Assembly: GCF_900091595.1 (NCBI RefSeq)
Contig: NZ_FMCW01000026.1
Span: 62,001-126,000 of the forward strand
Source of the DNA: Micromonospora haikouensis
Lineage (GTDB): Bacteria > Actinomycetota > Actinomycetes > Mycobacteriales > Micromonosporaceae
DNA: 64,000 nt
Reading direction: 5' to 3'
Each line of letters begins with the position of its first letter. Positions within the stretch are counted from its first letter, which is position 1. The position numbers and the translations under genes were made by a program. The notes below the pieces were generated by a model. It was given only the letters and a program-made list of their open reading frames with translations, had not been told where the DNA came from and did no database searches. Shown here piece by piece: positions 6,404-14,074 of this stretch.

Positions 6404-7251
6404 CCGCCCCGGCCGCCGGCCCCACCGTCACCGCAGCACCCCACGACAGCCTCGACGACCTGATGGCGGCGGTGCTCGCCGGCCGCCTTGGTCCCGATCC
6501 GGCGGGGGAGCGGGTCAGCGTCGGGTTCGTCACCCGGCAGGGCGCCCGCCACCCCGGTCGCGCCCGGGGCTACCGCAACCACGTGCTCAGCCTGCGGGTC
6601 GGCGTCGCCGTCGGCTCCTGCGCCGTCGAGCCCGACGAGCTGCCCGACGACGTCGCGTACGACTGCGTGGGCGCCACCGTGGCGGAGCTGCTGGCCCACC
6701 CGAGCCTGCCGGTGCGCGTCGCCGCGCTCGACGCGTACCTGATGGGGGTGCGCCCGCACGCGGGCGCGGCGACCGACGTGGTGACCGTGCCCGCCGGCAC
6801 GTCGCTGGCCAAGTCGGCCGCCCGCGCCGCCGCCGTGGTCGACCTGCTCCCCGCCGAACCCGGGCGGACCGTGCTCGTCGTCGGCGTGGTCAACTCCCTG
6901 CTCGACCAGCTGCGCCGGCGCGGCCTGCGCTACCTGCCGTGCGACCTGGCCGGCGGGCGCACCGAGTGGGACGAGCCGTGCCTGTCCGACGCGGCGGCGC
7001 TGCTGCGGCGCTGCGACGCGATCCTCGCCTCCGGCATGACCCTCGGCAACGGCACCTTCGCGCCGCTGCTGCGCCACGCCCGGGCCACCGGGGTCCCGCT
7101 GGTGGCGTTCGCCCAGTCCGGCAGCGCGGTCCTGCCGTGCTTCCTCGGGGCCGGGCTGACCGCCGTGTCGGCGGAGCCCTACCCGTTCTTCTGGCTCGAC
7201 GGCGGCCCCACGCCGCTCTACCGCTACCGCGCCGACCGGGAGGGCCGATGA
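6400..7251 (+). CDS. DUF364/DUF4213 putative heavy-metal chelation protein
   Basis: The 283-residue protein starts at a GTG overlapping the ATP-grasp stop (GTGA). The N-terminal half resembles the DUF4213 enolase-N-like fold (VGFVTRQG near 45 and GATVAELLAHPSLPVRVAAL near 90-110). The C-terminal half is a Rossmann-like DUF364 domain with VLVVGVVNSLLDQLR and the diagnostic DAILASGMTLGNGTFAPLL segment. These families are described as putative heavy-metal chelation domains and often neighbour metal ABC transporters. In this operon it may sense, carry or help assemble a metal-binding product. Its reaction is unknown, and assignment to the family rests on motif recognition. Confidence 0.7.
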   Translation: MTAPAAGPTVTAAPHDSLDDLMAAVLAGRLGPDPAGERVSVGFVTRQGARHPGRARGYRNHVLSLRVGVAVGSCAVEPDELPDDVAYDCVGATVAELLAHPSLPVRVAALDAYLMGVRPHAGAATDVVTVPAGTSLAKSAARAAAVVDLLPAEPGRTVLVVGVVNSLLDQLRRRGLRYLPCDLAGGRTEWDEPCLSDAAALLRRCDAILASGMTLGNGTFAPLLRHARATGVPLVAFAQSGSAVLPCFLGAGLTAVSAEPYPFFWLDGGPTPLYRYRADREGR

Positions 7252-8321
7252 CCGCGCCGCAGCTGCTCGATCTCGTCGGGCGCACGCCGGTGGTGCTCGT
7301 GGACGCCCCGCTGCCGCACCCGCACCCCGGCTTCCTCGCCAAGGTGGAGTGCCTGAGCCCCGGCGGGATGAAGGCCCGCGCGGCGGTGTCCATGCTGGCC
7401 GGCGCGCGCTCGCGCGGCGAGCTGGCCCCGGGGGCCCCGGTGGTGGAGTCGACCAGCGGCACCATGGGCGTCGGCCTCGCCTTCGCCGGGCAGGCCCTCG
7501 GCCACCCCGTGGTGCTGGTCATCGACCGGGAGCTGGAGCCGTCCATGCGGGCGCTGCTGCGCGCCCACGGGGCCCGGCTGGAGGTGGTGGACGCCCCGCA
7601 CCCCGTCGGCGGCTGGCAGCAGGCCCGCCTCGACCGGCTGCTCCGCGTGCGGGCCGCGCTGCCCGGGGCGTACTGGCCCGACCAGTACCGCAACCCCGAC
7701 AACGCGTCCGGCTACGCCGGGCTCGCCGACGAGATCGTCGCCCAGGCCGACGTCGTGGACACGCTGGTGTGCAGCGTCGGCACCGGCGGGCACAGCGCCG
7801 GCCTGGCCCGCGCGCTGCGCCGGCACTGGCCCCGGCTGCGCCTGGTCGGGGTGGACACCGTCGGCTCCACCATCTTCGGTCAGCCCGCCCGCGCCCGGCT
7901 GATGCGCGGCCTCGGCAGCAGCATCCACCCCCGCAACGTCGACTACGCCGCCTTCGACGAGGTGCACTGGGTCGGCCCGGCCGAGGCCGTGCAGACCTGC
8001 CGGCGGCTGGCCCGGCACGCGTTCGTCACCGGCGGGTGGAGCACCGGCGCGACCGCCCGGGTCGCCGCCTGGGCGGCGAGGACCCGACCCGGGGACCGGG
8101 TCCTCGCCGTGTTCCCCGACGGGCCGCACCGCTACCTCGACTCCATCTTCGACGACGACTACTGCGCCCGGCGGGGGCTGCTCGGCCCCACCCGGGGCCA
8201 CCCCGTCGAGATCCCCCACCCCCGGGCGGTGGAGGTCACCCGGTGGAGCCGGTGCCGCACCGTCGTCGACCCCCGCCGCCGGCCCGCCGAGCCGGCCCGA
8301 GGGCAGCGGGTGCCGGCGTGA
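7248..8321 (+). CDS. PLP-dependent cysteine synthase family protein
   Basis: The 357-residue product overlaps the previous gene (ATGA). It shows fold type II PLP enzyme motifs: SPGGMKARAA with the Schiff-base Lys at about 42, the substrate loop ESTSGTMGVGLA (normally TSGNTG), the phosphate-binding CSVGTGGHSAG, and a GGWSTGATARV region. Such enzymes catalyse beta-replacement on O-acetyl- or O-phosphoserine. The TSGTMG variant and the extended, basic C-terminus (about 300-357) suggest a specialised paralogue, comparable in role to the CysK-like enzymes that make diaminopropionate or aminated building blocks for amino-carboxylate metallophores. The exact nucleophile is unknown. Confidence 0.85.
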   Translation: MTAPQLLDLVGRTPVVLVDAPLPHPHPGFLAKVECLSPGGMKARAAVSMLAGARSRGELAPGAPVVESTSGTMGVGLAFAGQALGHPVVLVIDRELEPSMRALLRAHGARLEVVDAPHPVGGWQQARLDRLLRVRAALPGAYWPDQYRNPDNASGYAGLADEIVAQADVVDTLVCSVGTGGHSAGLARALRRHWPRLRLVGVDTVGSTIFGQPARARLMRGLGSSIHPRNVDYAAFDEVHWVGPAEAVQTCRRLARHAFVTGGWSTGATARVAAWAARTRPGDRVLAVFPDGPHRYLDSIFDDDYCARRGLLGPTRGHPVEIPHPRAVEVTRWSRCRTVVDPRRRPAEPARGQRVPA

Positions 8322-9370
8322 ACCTCGACTGGCGGGCCTACCCGCTGCCCCTCGCCGAGCCGCTGCGCATCTCCCGGTCGGTCATGGCCCGCCGCGACGC
8401 GGTGGCCGTGCGGCTGACCCACGACGGCGGCACCGGCCACGGGGAGGTCGTCACCAGCGCGTACCAGCGTCTCGACCTGGGCCGCATCGACGCGCTGCTG
8501 ACCGCCCTGCGTCCCCGGGTCACCGGGTACGCCGACCCGGAGGCGCTGCGCGCCGACCTCCCGGCGCTGGCCGCCGACCTGGCCGACGCGCCGGGGGTGC
8601 TGGGCGCGCTCGACGCCGCCGTGCACGACCTCGCCGGGCGGCGCGCCGGGATGCCCGTGTGGCGGCTCGTCGACGCCCCCGCGCGGGAGGCGGTCTCGAC
8701 CGCGTACACGATCGGGCTGGTGCCGCCCGCCGACGCCGCCGCCACCGCGCGGCGGCTCGTGGCGGCCGGCTTCACGGTGCTGAAGGTCAAGGCCGGGGCG
8801 GACGACGACGTCGCCCGGGTCGCCGCCGTGCGGACCGCCGCCCCGGCGGCCCGGCTGCTGCTCGACCCCAACGCAGCGTGGACGCCCGAGCGGACCGTCC
8901 GGGTCCTCGACGCCGTCGCCGCCTGCGCCGTGGACGCCGTCGAGCAGCCCGTCCCGCCCGGCGACCCGGACGCGCTGGCCTGGATCGGCGCGCGGGTCGC
9001 GGTGCCCGTCGTCGCCGACGAGGACGTTGCCACCGTCGCCGACGTGCACCGCCTCGCCGGGGCCGTCGCCGGCATCAACGTCAAGCTCGCCAAGTGCGGA
9101 GGGATGGCCGCCGCGCGCCGGCTGATCGACACCGCGGCCGGGCACGGCATGGACGTCATGCTCGGCTGCCTGGTCGCCAGCACGCTCGGCGTCGCCCCGG
9201 CGCTGCATCTGGCCGGGCACGCCCGCTGGGTCGACCTCGACGGGCACCTGCTGCTCGCCGACGATCCGTGGACCGGCATCGGCGGCGCCGACGGCACCCT
9301 GCGTACGCCCGGCGGGCCCGGCCTCGGCGTGCGCCCGGCGCGGGCCGACCGGCAGGCGGTGGCCCGATGA
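8318..9370 (+). CDS. Dipeptide epimerase-like enolase superfamily enzyme
   Basis: The 350-residue product starts at a GTG overlapping the previous stop. It has the muconate-lactonizing-enzyme-type enolase fold: capping domain (1-125), then a barrel with the KxK motif VLKVKAG (K156 and K158), metal ligands in LLLDPNAAW (D183), VEQPV (E209) and VADEDV (D234), and the opposite catalytic Lys in INVKLAKCGG (about K256). The C-terminal MLGCLVASTLG matches Ala-Glu-type dipeptide epimerases. These enzymes invert the alpha-carbon of the second residue in a dipeptide. Next to an ATP-grasp ligase this suggests the product contains an L,D-configured amino-acid conjugate (inference). Confidence 0.85.
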   Translation: MNLDWRAYPLPLAEPLRISRSVMARRDAVAVRLTHDGGTGHGEVVTSAYQRLDLGRIDALLTALRPRVTGYADPEALRADLPALAADLADAPGVLGALDAAVHDLAGRRAGMPVWRLVDAPAREAVSTAYTIGLVPPADAAATARRLVAAGFTVLKVKAGADDDVARVAAVRTAAPAARLLLDPNAAWTPERTVRVLDAVAACAVDAVEQPVPPGDPDALAWIGARVAVPVVADEDVATVADVHRLAGAVAGINVKLAKCGGMAAARRLIDTAAGHGMDVMLGCLVASTLGVAPALHLAGHARWVDLDGHLLLADDPWTGIGGADGTLRTPGGPGLGVRPARADRQAVAR

Positions 9371-10614
9371 CCGCGACCTGGACGACGCTGCGCGGCTTCC
9401 CCCCGGCGATCCGGCTGCTGGTGGTCAACCAGCTCGGCGTCAACATCGGCTTCTACCTGCTGCTGCCCTACCTCGCCGGCTATCTCGCCGACGACCTCGG
9501 GCTGTCCGCCGCCGTGATCGGCCTGGTCCTGGGCGTACGCAACCTCAGCCAGCAGGGCCTGTTCCTGCTCGGTGGCTCCGCCTCCGACCGGCTCGGTGCG
9601 CGCGGGGTGATCATCGTCGGGTGCGCGCTGCGCGCCGTGGGCTTCGGCGTCTTCGCCGTCGGGGTGTCGCTGCCGGCGCTGCTGGCCGCCTCCGTGCTCT
9701 CCGGCCTGGCCGGTGCGCTGTTCAACCCGGCGGTGCGGGCCTACCTCGCGCAGGCCGCCCCGGACCGGCGGGCCGAGGCGTTCGCGCTGTTCAACGTGTT
9801 CGCCAGCGCCGGGTCCCTGCTCGGGCCGCTGATCGGCAGCGCGCTGCTGCTGGTCGACTTCCGGGCCGCCGCCCTCGCCGCGGCCGGCGTGTTCGCGGCG
9901 CTGACCGTGGCCCAGGCCCTGGTGCTGCCGACGCAGCCGGCCCGCAGCAGCGGGCAGGGCGTGCTGGGGGACTGGCGCGAGGCCGTCACCGACCGCCGCT
10001 TCCTCGCCTTCACCCTCGCACTCAGCGCGATGTTCGCCCTGCAGAACCAGCTCTACCTGGTGCTGCCCGTGCAGGCGGAGCGGGCCGGCGGGCATCCGCT
10101 GGCCGTGGCGGCGCTGTTCGTCGTGTCCACGGTGGTGACCCTCGCGTGGCAGGTGCCGGTGACCCGCTGGCTGCACCGCCGCCTCGCCCGGGGCCCGGCC
10201 ATCGCGCTCGGGCTGGCGGTGATGGGCGGGGGCTTCGTGCTGCCGCTCGCGCCGGTCGGCGGTCCCGCCGGCCCCGTCCGGCTCGCGCCGGTGCTCGGCG
10301 CGGCCGTGCTGCTCGCCGTCGGGGTGCTGGTCGCGCAGCCGTTCGTGCTGGAGCTGATCCCGGCGTTCGCCCGCGACGGGCTCACCGGCACCTACTTCGG
10401 ACTGTTCTACCTGGTCTCCGGGGTGGTCGCGGCGGCCGGCACGACCGCCGTCGGCCGCGCCATGGACGACGGGTCCGGCTCCGGGGTGCCGGCGGTGGCG
10501 TGGTTGCTCTGCGCCGCGCTCGGGCTGGCCTCCGCGGCGGCCGTGGGGATGCTGCACCGCCGGGGCGCGCTCGACCCGACGCCCGCGCCCGCCCCGTCGG
10601 CGGTGCCCGCATGA
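9367..10614 (+). CDS. MFS transporter (probable exporter of the operon's product)
   Basis: The 415-residue membrane protein (ATGA overlap with the previous gene) has about 11-12 predicted helices and the major facilitator loop 2-3 motif in GGSASDRLGARGVIIVG (residues about 72-88). It also has FNPAVRAYLAQAAPDRRAEAFALFN in the helix 4-5 region, typical of the drug:H+ antiporter-like DHA1 group. It carries no binding-protein features. Between biosynthetic genes and a separate ABC importer, its likely job is efflux of the finished compound, similar in arrangement to CntE-type metallophore exporters. Substrate assignment is inference. Confidence 0.85.
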   Translation: MTATWTTLRGFPPAIRLLVVNQLGVNIGFYLLLPYLAGYLADDLGLSAAVIGLVLGVRNLSQQGLFLLGGSASDRLGARGVIIVGCALRAVGFGVFAVGVSLPALLAASVLSGLAGALFNPAVRAYLAQAAPDRRAEAFALFNVFASAGSLLGPLIGSALLLVDFRAAALAAAGVFAALTVAQALVLPTQPARSSGQGVLGDWREAVTDRRFLAFTLALSAMFALQNQLYLVLPVQAERAGGHPLAVAALFVVSTVVTLAWQVPVTRWLHRRLARGPAIALGLAVMGGGFVLPLAPVGGPAGPVRLAPVLGAAVLLAVGVLVAQPFVLELIPAFARDGLTGTYFGLFYLVSGVVAAAGTTAVGRAMDDGSGSGVPAVAWLLCAALGLASAAAVGMLHRRGALDPTPAPAPSAVPA

Positions 10615-11438
10615 GCGGGGGAGCCGGCGGCACCGGACCGGCCGCCGCCGGGGCCAACCTGCTCACCGACAACCCCGAGCTGTACGAGGCGCAGTTCCCC
10701 GACCCGCAGCACGCCGCCGCCGGCTTCGTCGACGACCTGCTGCGCCGCCACGGGCCTCCCGGCCGCCGGCTGCTCGACGTCGGCTGCGGCACGGGCCGCG
10801 ACGCCGGGCGGCTCGCGCAGCTCGGCTGGGCGGCCACGGGCATCGACACGTCGGCGGCGATGCTCGCCCATGCCCGCCGCCGGCACCCGCACGTCCGGTT
10901 CGTGGCCGCCGACATGCGCGGCTTCGACCTCGCCGACTGGTTCGACGCGGTGACCTGCCTGGACAGCGCCATGCTCTACTGCCACACCAACGCCGACCTC
11001 ACCGCGTTCCTGGCCCGGTGCCGCGCGCACCTGGCCCCGGGCGGGCTGCTGCTGGCCGAGATGCGCAACGGCGCGTTCTTCCTCGGCAACACCGAGCTGC
11101 TCGACGGCACGTCGGTGCGCACCGTGCCGTGGCGCGGCGTCGCGTACACGTCGCGGACCCGGCTGTGGATCGACCACGCGGAGCAGCTGCTGCGCCGGGA
11201 ACGCGCCTGGAGCTGGCCGGGCGCGCCCGAGCCGCTGGTGCAGACCTCGGCCTGGCGACTGCTGTTCCCCCAGGAACTGCGGCACCTGCTCGACACCGCC
11301 GGCTTCGACGTGTTGACGTTGTTCGATGGGCCGGGTCCGCGTACCGCGCCGCCGTGGCGGCCCGGCGCGGCGCTGTCCACCGCCCTGCGCGGCGACCGGC
11401 TGCACCTGCTGGCCCGCCGCCGCCCCGACCCGGCCTGA
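10611..11438 (+). CDS. Class I SAM-dependent methyltransferase
   Basis: The 275-residue product starts at an ATG overlapping the MFS stop. Motif I, RLLDVGCGTGRDAGRL, binds SAM, followed by GIDTSAAMLAHARRRHP (acidic residue after strand 2) and VAADMRGFDL, then a DAVTCLDSAMLY motif IV-like region. The C-terminal part (about 160-275) is a beta-rich substrate domain. In this operon it could N- or O-methylate the amino-acid-derived product. Alternatively it could act on an unrelated substrate, but the translational coupling to upstream genes favours pathway membership. Confidence 0.85.
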   Translation: MSGGAGGTGPAAAGANLLTDNPELYEAQFPDPQHAAAGFVDDLLRRHGPPGRRLLDVGCGTGRDAGRLAQLGWAATGIDTSAAMLAHARRRHPHVRFVAADMRGFDLADWFDAVTCLDSAMLYCHTNADLTAFLARCRAHLAPGGLLLAEMRNGAFFLGNTELLDGTSVRTVPWRGVAYTSRTRLWIDHAEQLLRRERAWSWPGAPEPLVQTSAWRLLFPQELRHLLDTAGFDVLTLFDGPGPRTAPPWRPGAALSTALRGDRLHLLARRRPDPA

Positions 11439-11561
11439 CCTGCACAGATCCGACCCGGCCCGACCTGCGCAGCTCGGGCCCGGCCCGACCCCACCCGTTG
11501 TCCGGCGTCGCCGCCGGACCGGCCGCACCCCGACCGACCCGCTTCCCTGGAGGGACCCCCC

Positions 11562-13127
11562 GTGACATCCGTCATCCCCATGCCCGCCGCCCGGCTGACC
11601 CGGCGCGGCCTGCTCGGCGGCGCAGCCGCCGCCGCGTCGGCCACCCTGCTCGCCGGGTGCGGCGACAGCCCCACCGGCACCGCCTCCGACCGGCCGCGCC
11701 GGGGCGGCCGGCTGCGGGCCGTGTTCGCCGGCGGCGGCGCGCAGGAGACCCTCGACCCGCACCTGGCGAACCTGTTCAACGAGGCGTCCCGGGCCAAGGC
11801 CATGTTCGACAAGCTCGCCGACTACGGCCCTGACGTGTCGATCCGGCCCCGCCTGGCCAGCGGGTGGGAGCCCGACGCCGGCCTCACCCGGTGGCGGATC
11901 ACCCTGCGCGAGGCCACCTTCCACGACGGCCGCCCCGTGCGCGCCGCCGACGTGCTGTACAGCTACGCCCGGATCACCGACCCGAAGCGCGCCTTCCGGG
12001 CCAGGGCCAGCCTGGAGCTGATCGACCTGCGCGGCAGCCGGGCGGTCGACGACCGGACCGTCGAACTCGCGCTGCGCCGGCCGTTCGCCGAGTTCCCCAA
12101 CGTCCTGGCGGCCTTCGGCGCGTACGTGGTGCCCGAGGGCGCCGACGCCTTCGACCGGCCCGTCGGCTCCGGCCCGTTCGCCTTCGGCGCGTTCCAGCCG
12201 GGCCGGTCCCTGCTGCTCAAGCGGTACGCCGACCACTGGGACGGCGCGCCGCACCTGGACGAGCTGGAGTATCTCGTGGCCAACGAGGAGTCCGCCCGGA
12301 TCAACGCGCTGCTCGGCGGGCAGGCCGACTACGCCCACGACGTCACGCCCACCACCGCCCGCACCTACGCGGGCGACGCGCGGGTGCGGATCACCCGGAT
12401 GGCCAACAGCACCATGCAGGCCCTCGCCATGAAGGTCGACCGGCCGCCGTTCGACAACCGGGACCTGCGCGAGGCGATGTTCCTGCTCACCGAACGCCAG
12501 CAGCTCGTCGACACCGTGCTGTCCGGCGCCGGCCAGGTCGGCAACGACCTGTTCGGCAAGGGCTACCAGCACTACGCCGACGACATCGCCCAGCGCGTGC
12601 CCGACCTCGACCGGGCCCGCTTCCTCGTCGAGCGGGCCGGCGCCCGGGGGCTGCGCATCCCGCTGGACACCGCCCCCGTGGCCAGCGGCTTCGTGGAGAC
12701 CGCGAGCGTCTTCGCCGAGCAGGCCCGGCAGGTCGGGCTGACCGTCGAGGCGCGCAGCGGCAACAAGGACACCTACTGGAAGGACATCCTGACGGGCGGG
12801 GTGCTCGCCTGCTACCGTTCGGGAGCCATGCCCATCGAGACTCATATATCTCAGCGGCTGTTGAGCACGTCCACCACCAACGCCACCCGGTGGCGGCGGC
12901 CCGACTTCGACGCGCTCTACGCCCGCGCCGTGTCCAGCACCGACGAGCAGACCCGCCGGCAGGCGTACGGCGACATGCAGCGCGTCCTGCACGCCGAGGG
13001 CGGCTTCCTGGTCTGGGGCTTCGCCGACTTCCTCGTCGCGACCAGCCCCCGCGTCGGCGGGGTGTCCGCCGCCGCGCCGGCCAACACCCTCGACTGGGCG
13101 CGCTTCGACAAGGTCTGGCTGGGTTGA
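11562..13127 (+). CDS. ABC transporter substrate-binding lipoprotein (Dpp/Nik family)
   Basis: The 521-residue product starts at a GTG with TGGAGGGA 6-13 bases upstream. The N-terminus has a twin-Arg signal (LTRRGLLGG) and lipobox LLAGC at about residue 30, so it is a Tat-exported lipoprotein. The remainder is a family 5 extracellular solute-binding protein (peptide/nickel type), with blocks such as LASGWEPDAGLTRWRITLREATFHDGRPVRAADVLYSYARI. Family members bind oligopeptides, opines or metal-chelator complexes. A 123-base gap separates it from the methyltransferase, the only real spacer in the operon and a possible site for an internal promoter. Ligand binding to a metal-metallophore complex is inferred from context. 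Confidence 0.9.
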   Translation: MTSVIPMPAARLTRRGLLGGAAAAASATLLAGCGDSPTGTASDRPRRGGRLRAVFAGGGAQETLDPHLANLFNEASRAKAMFDKLADYGPDVSIRPRLASGWEPDAGLTRWRITLREATFHDGRPVRAADVLYSYARITDPKRAFRARASLELIDLRGSRAVDDRTVELALRRPFAEFPNVLAAFGAYVVPEGADAFDRPVGSGPFAFGAFQPGRSLLLKRYADHWDGAPHLDELEYLVANEESARINALLGGQADYAHDVTPTTARTYAGDARVRITRMANSTMQALAMKVDRPPFDNRDLREAMFLLTERQQLVDTVLSGAGQVGNDLFGKGYQHYADDIAQRVPDLDRARFLVERAGARGLRIPLDTAPVASGFVETASVFAEQARQVGLTVEARSGNKDTYWKDILTGGVLACYRSGAMPIETHISQRLLSTSTTNATRWRRPDFDALYARAVSSTDEQTRRQAYGDMQRVLHAEGGFLVWGFADFLVATSPRVGGVSAAAPANTLDWARFDKVWLG

Positions 13128-14074
13128 GCCTGCCCCGCTACGCCGCCCGGCGGGCCCTCGTCGGGGCCGGGCAGGTCGTCGGCGTCGCCACCGTCGTGTT
13201 CGTCCTGACCGAGGCGCTGCCCGGGGACGCCGCCGTGGTGATCGCCGGCGACCAGCCCGACCCCGCGCGCATCGCCCTCCTGCGCGACCAGCTCGACCTG
13301 GACCGGCCCGCCTGGCAGCGCTACCTCGACTGGCTCGCCGACCTCGCCAGCGGTGACCTCGGCGTCTCGCTGGTCTCCCAGCGGCCGGTCGCCGGGGTCC
13401 TCGCCGCCGGGGCCGCGCCCACCGTGCTGCTCGCCGCCGCCACGCTGCTGCTGCTCGTCCCGCTCTCCGTCGGGCTGGGGATGCTCGCGGCCCGGCGGGA
13501 GGGCGGCCGCCTCGACCGGGCGCTCTCCGCCACCGCCGTCGGCCTGTACGCGGTGCCCGAGTTCGCCCTGGCCCTGCTGCTCGTCGCGGTGTTCGGCATC
13601 CGGCTGGCCTGGCTCCCGCCCACCGCCGTGGGCACCGGCGGCGACCTGCTGTCCCGGCCCGCCGTGCTGGCGCTGCCCCTGGTGGTGCTGCTGGCCCGGC
13701 CGTTCTGCTCGCTGAGCCGGCTGACCCGCGCCGGCATGATCGAGGCGATGCGGGCGGAACACGTCGCGCACGCCCGGCGGCTCGGCGTGCCCGAGCGCCG
13801 GCTGCGGCTGGTCCACGCGCTGCCCAACGCCCTCGCGCCCGTCGCCCAGCAGCTCGCCCGCACCACCGACTGGCTGCTCGGCGGGGTGATCGTCGTCGAG
13901 GCGGTGTTCGTCGTCCCCGGCCTGGGCACCGCGCTGGTCGACGCGGTGACCGCCCGCGACGTGCCCACCGTGCAGGGGCTGTGCGTGCTGGTCGCCGTGA
14001 CCACGGTGACGGTGAACCTCGCCGCCGACCTGGTGGCGTTCCGGCTCGCCCCGCGCGTCGGGGCCGCCGCGTGA
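13124..14074 (+). CDS. ABC transporter permease (DppB/NikB type)
   Basis: The 316-residue protein starts at a TTG within TTGA, overlapping the binding-protein stop by four bases; no better-placed ATG or GTG precedes the first helix. It has about six hydrophobic spans and the conserved N-terminal ARRALVGAGQVVGVATVVFVLTEALPGD. The cytoplasmic EAA loop reads EAMRAEHVAHARRLGVPERRLRLVHALPNALAPV, the contact for the ATPase, and is followed by EAVFVVPGLGTALVDAV. These are hallmarks of DppB-type permeases. It pairs with the permease domain of the downstream fusion protein. Confidence 0.9.
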   Translation: MSLPRYAARRALVGAGQVVGVATVVFVLTEALPGDAAVVIAGDQPDPARIALLRDQLDLDRPAWQRYLDWLADLASGDLGVSLVSQRPVAGVLAAGAAPTVLLAAATLLLLVPLSVGLGMLAARREGGRLDRALSATAVGLYAVPEFALALLLVAVFGIRLAWLPPTAVGTGGDLLSRPAVLALPLVVLLARPFCSLSRLTRAGMIEAMRAEHVAHARRLGVPERRLRLVHALPNALAPVAQQLARTTDWLLGGVIVVEAVFVVPGLGTALVDAVTARDVPTVQGLCVLVAVTTVTVNLAADLVAFRLAPRVGAAA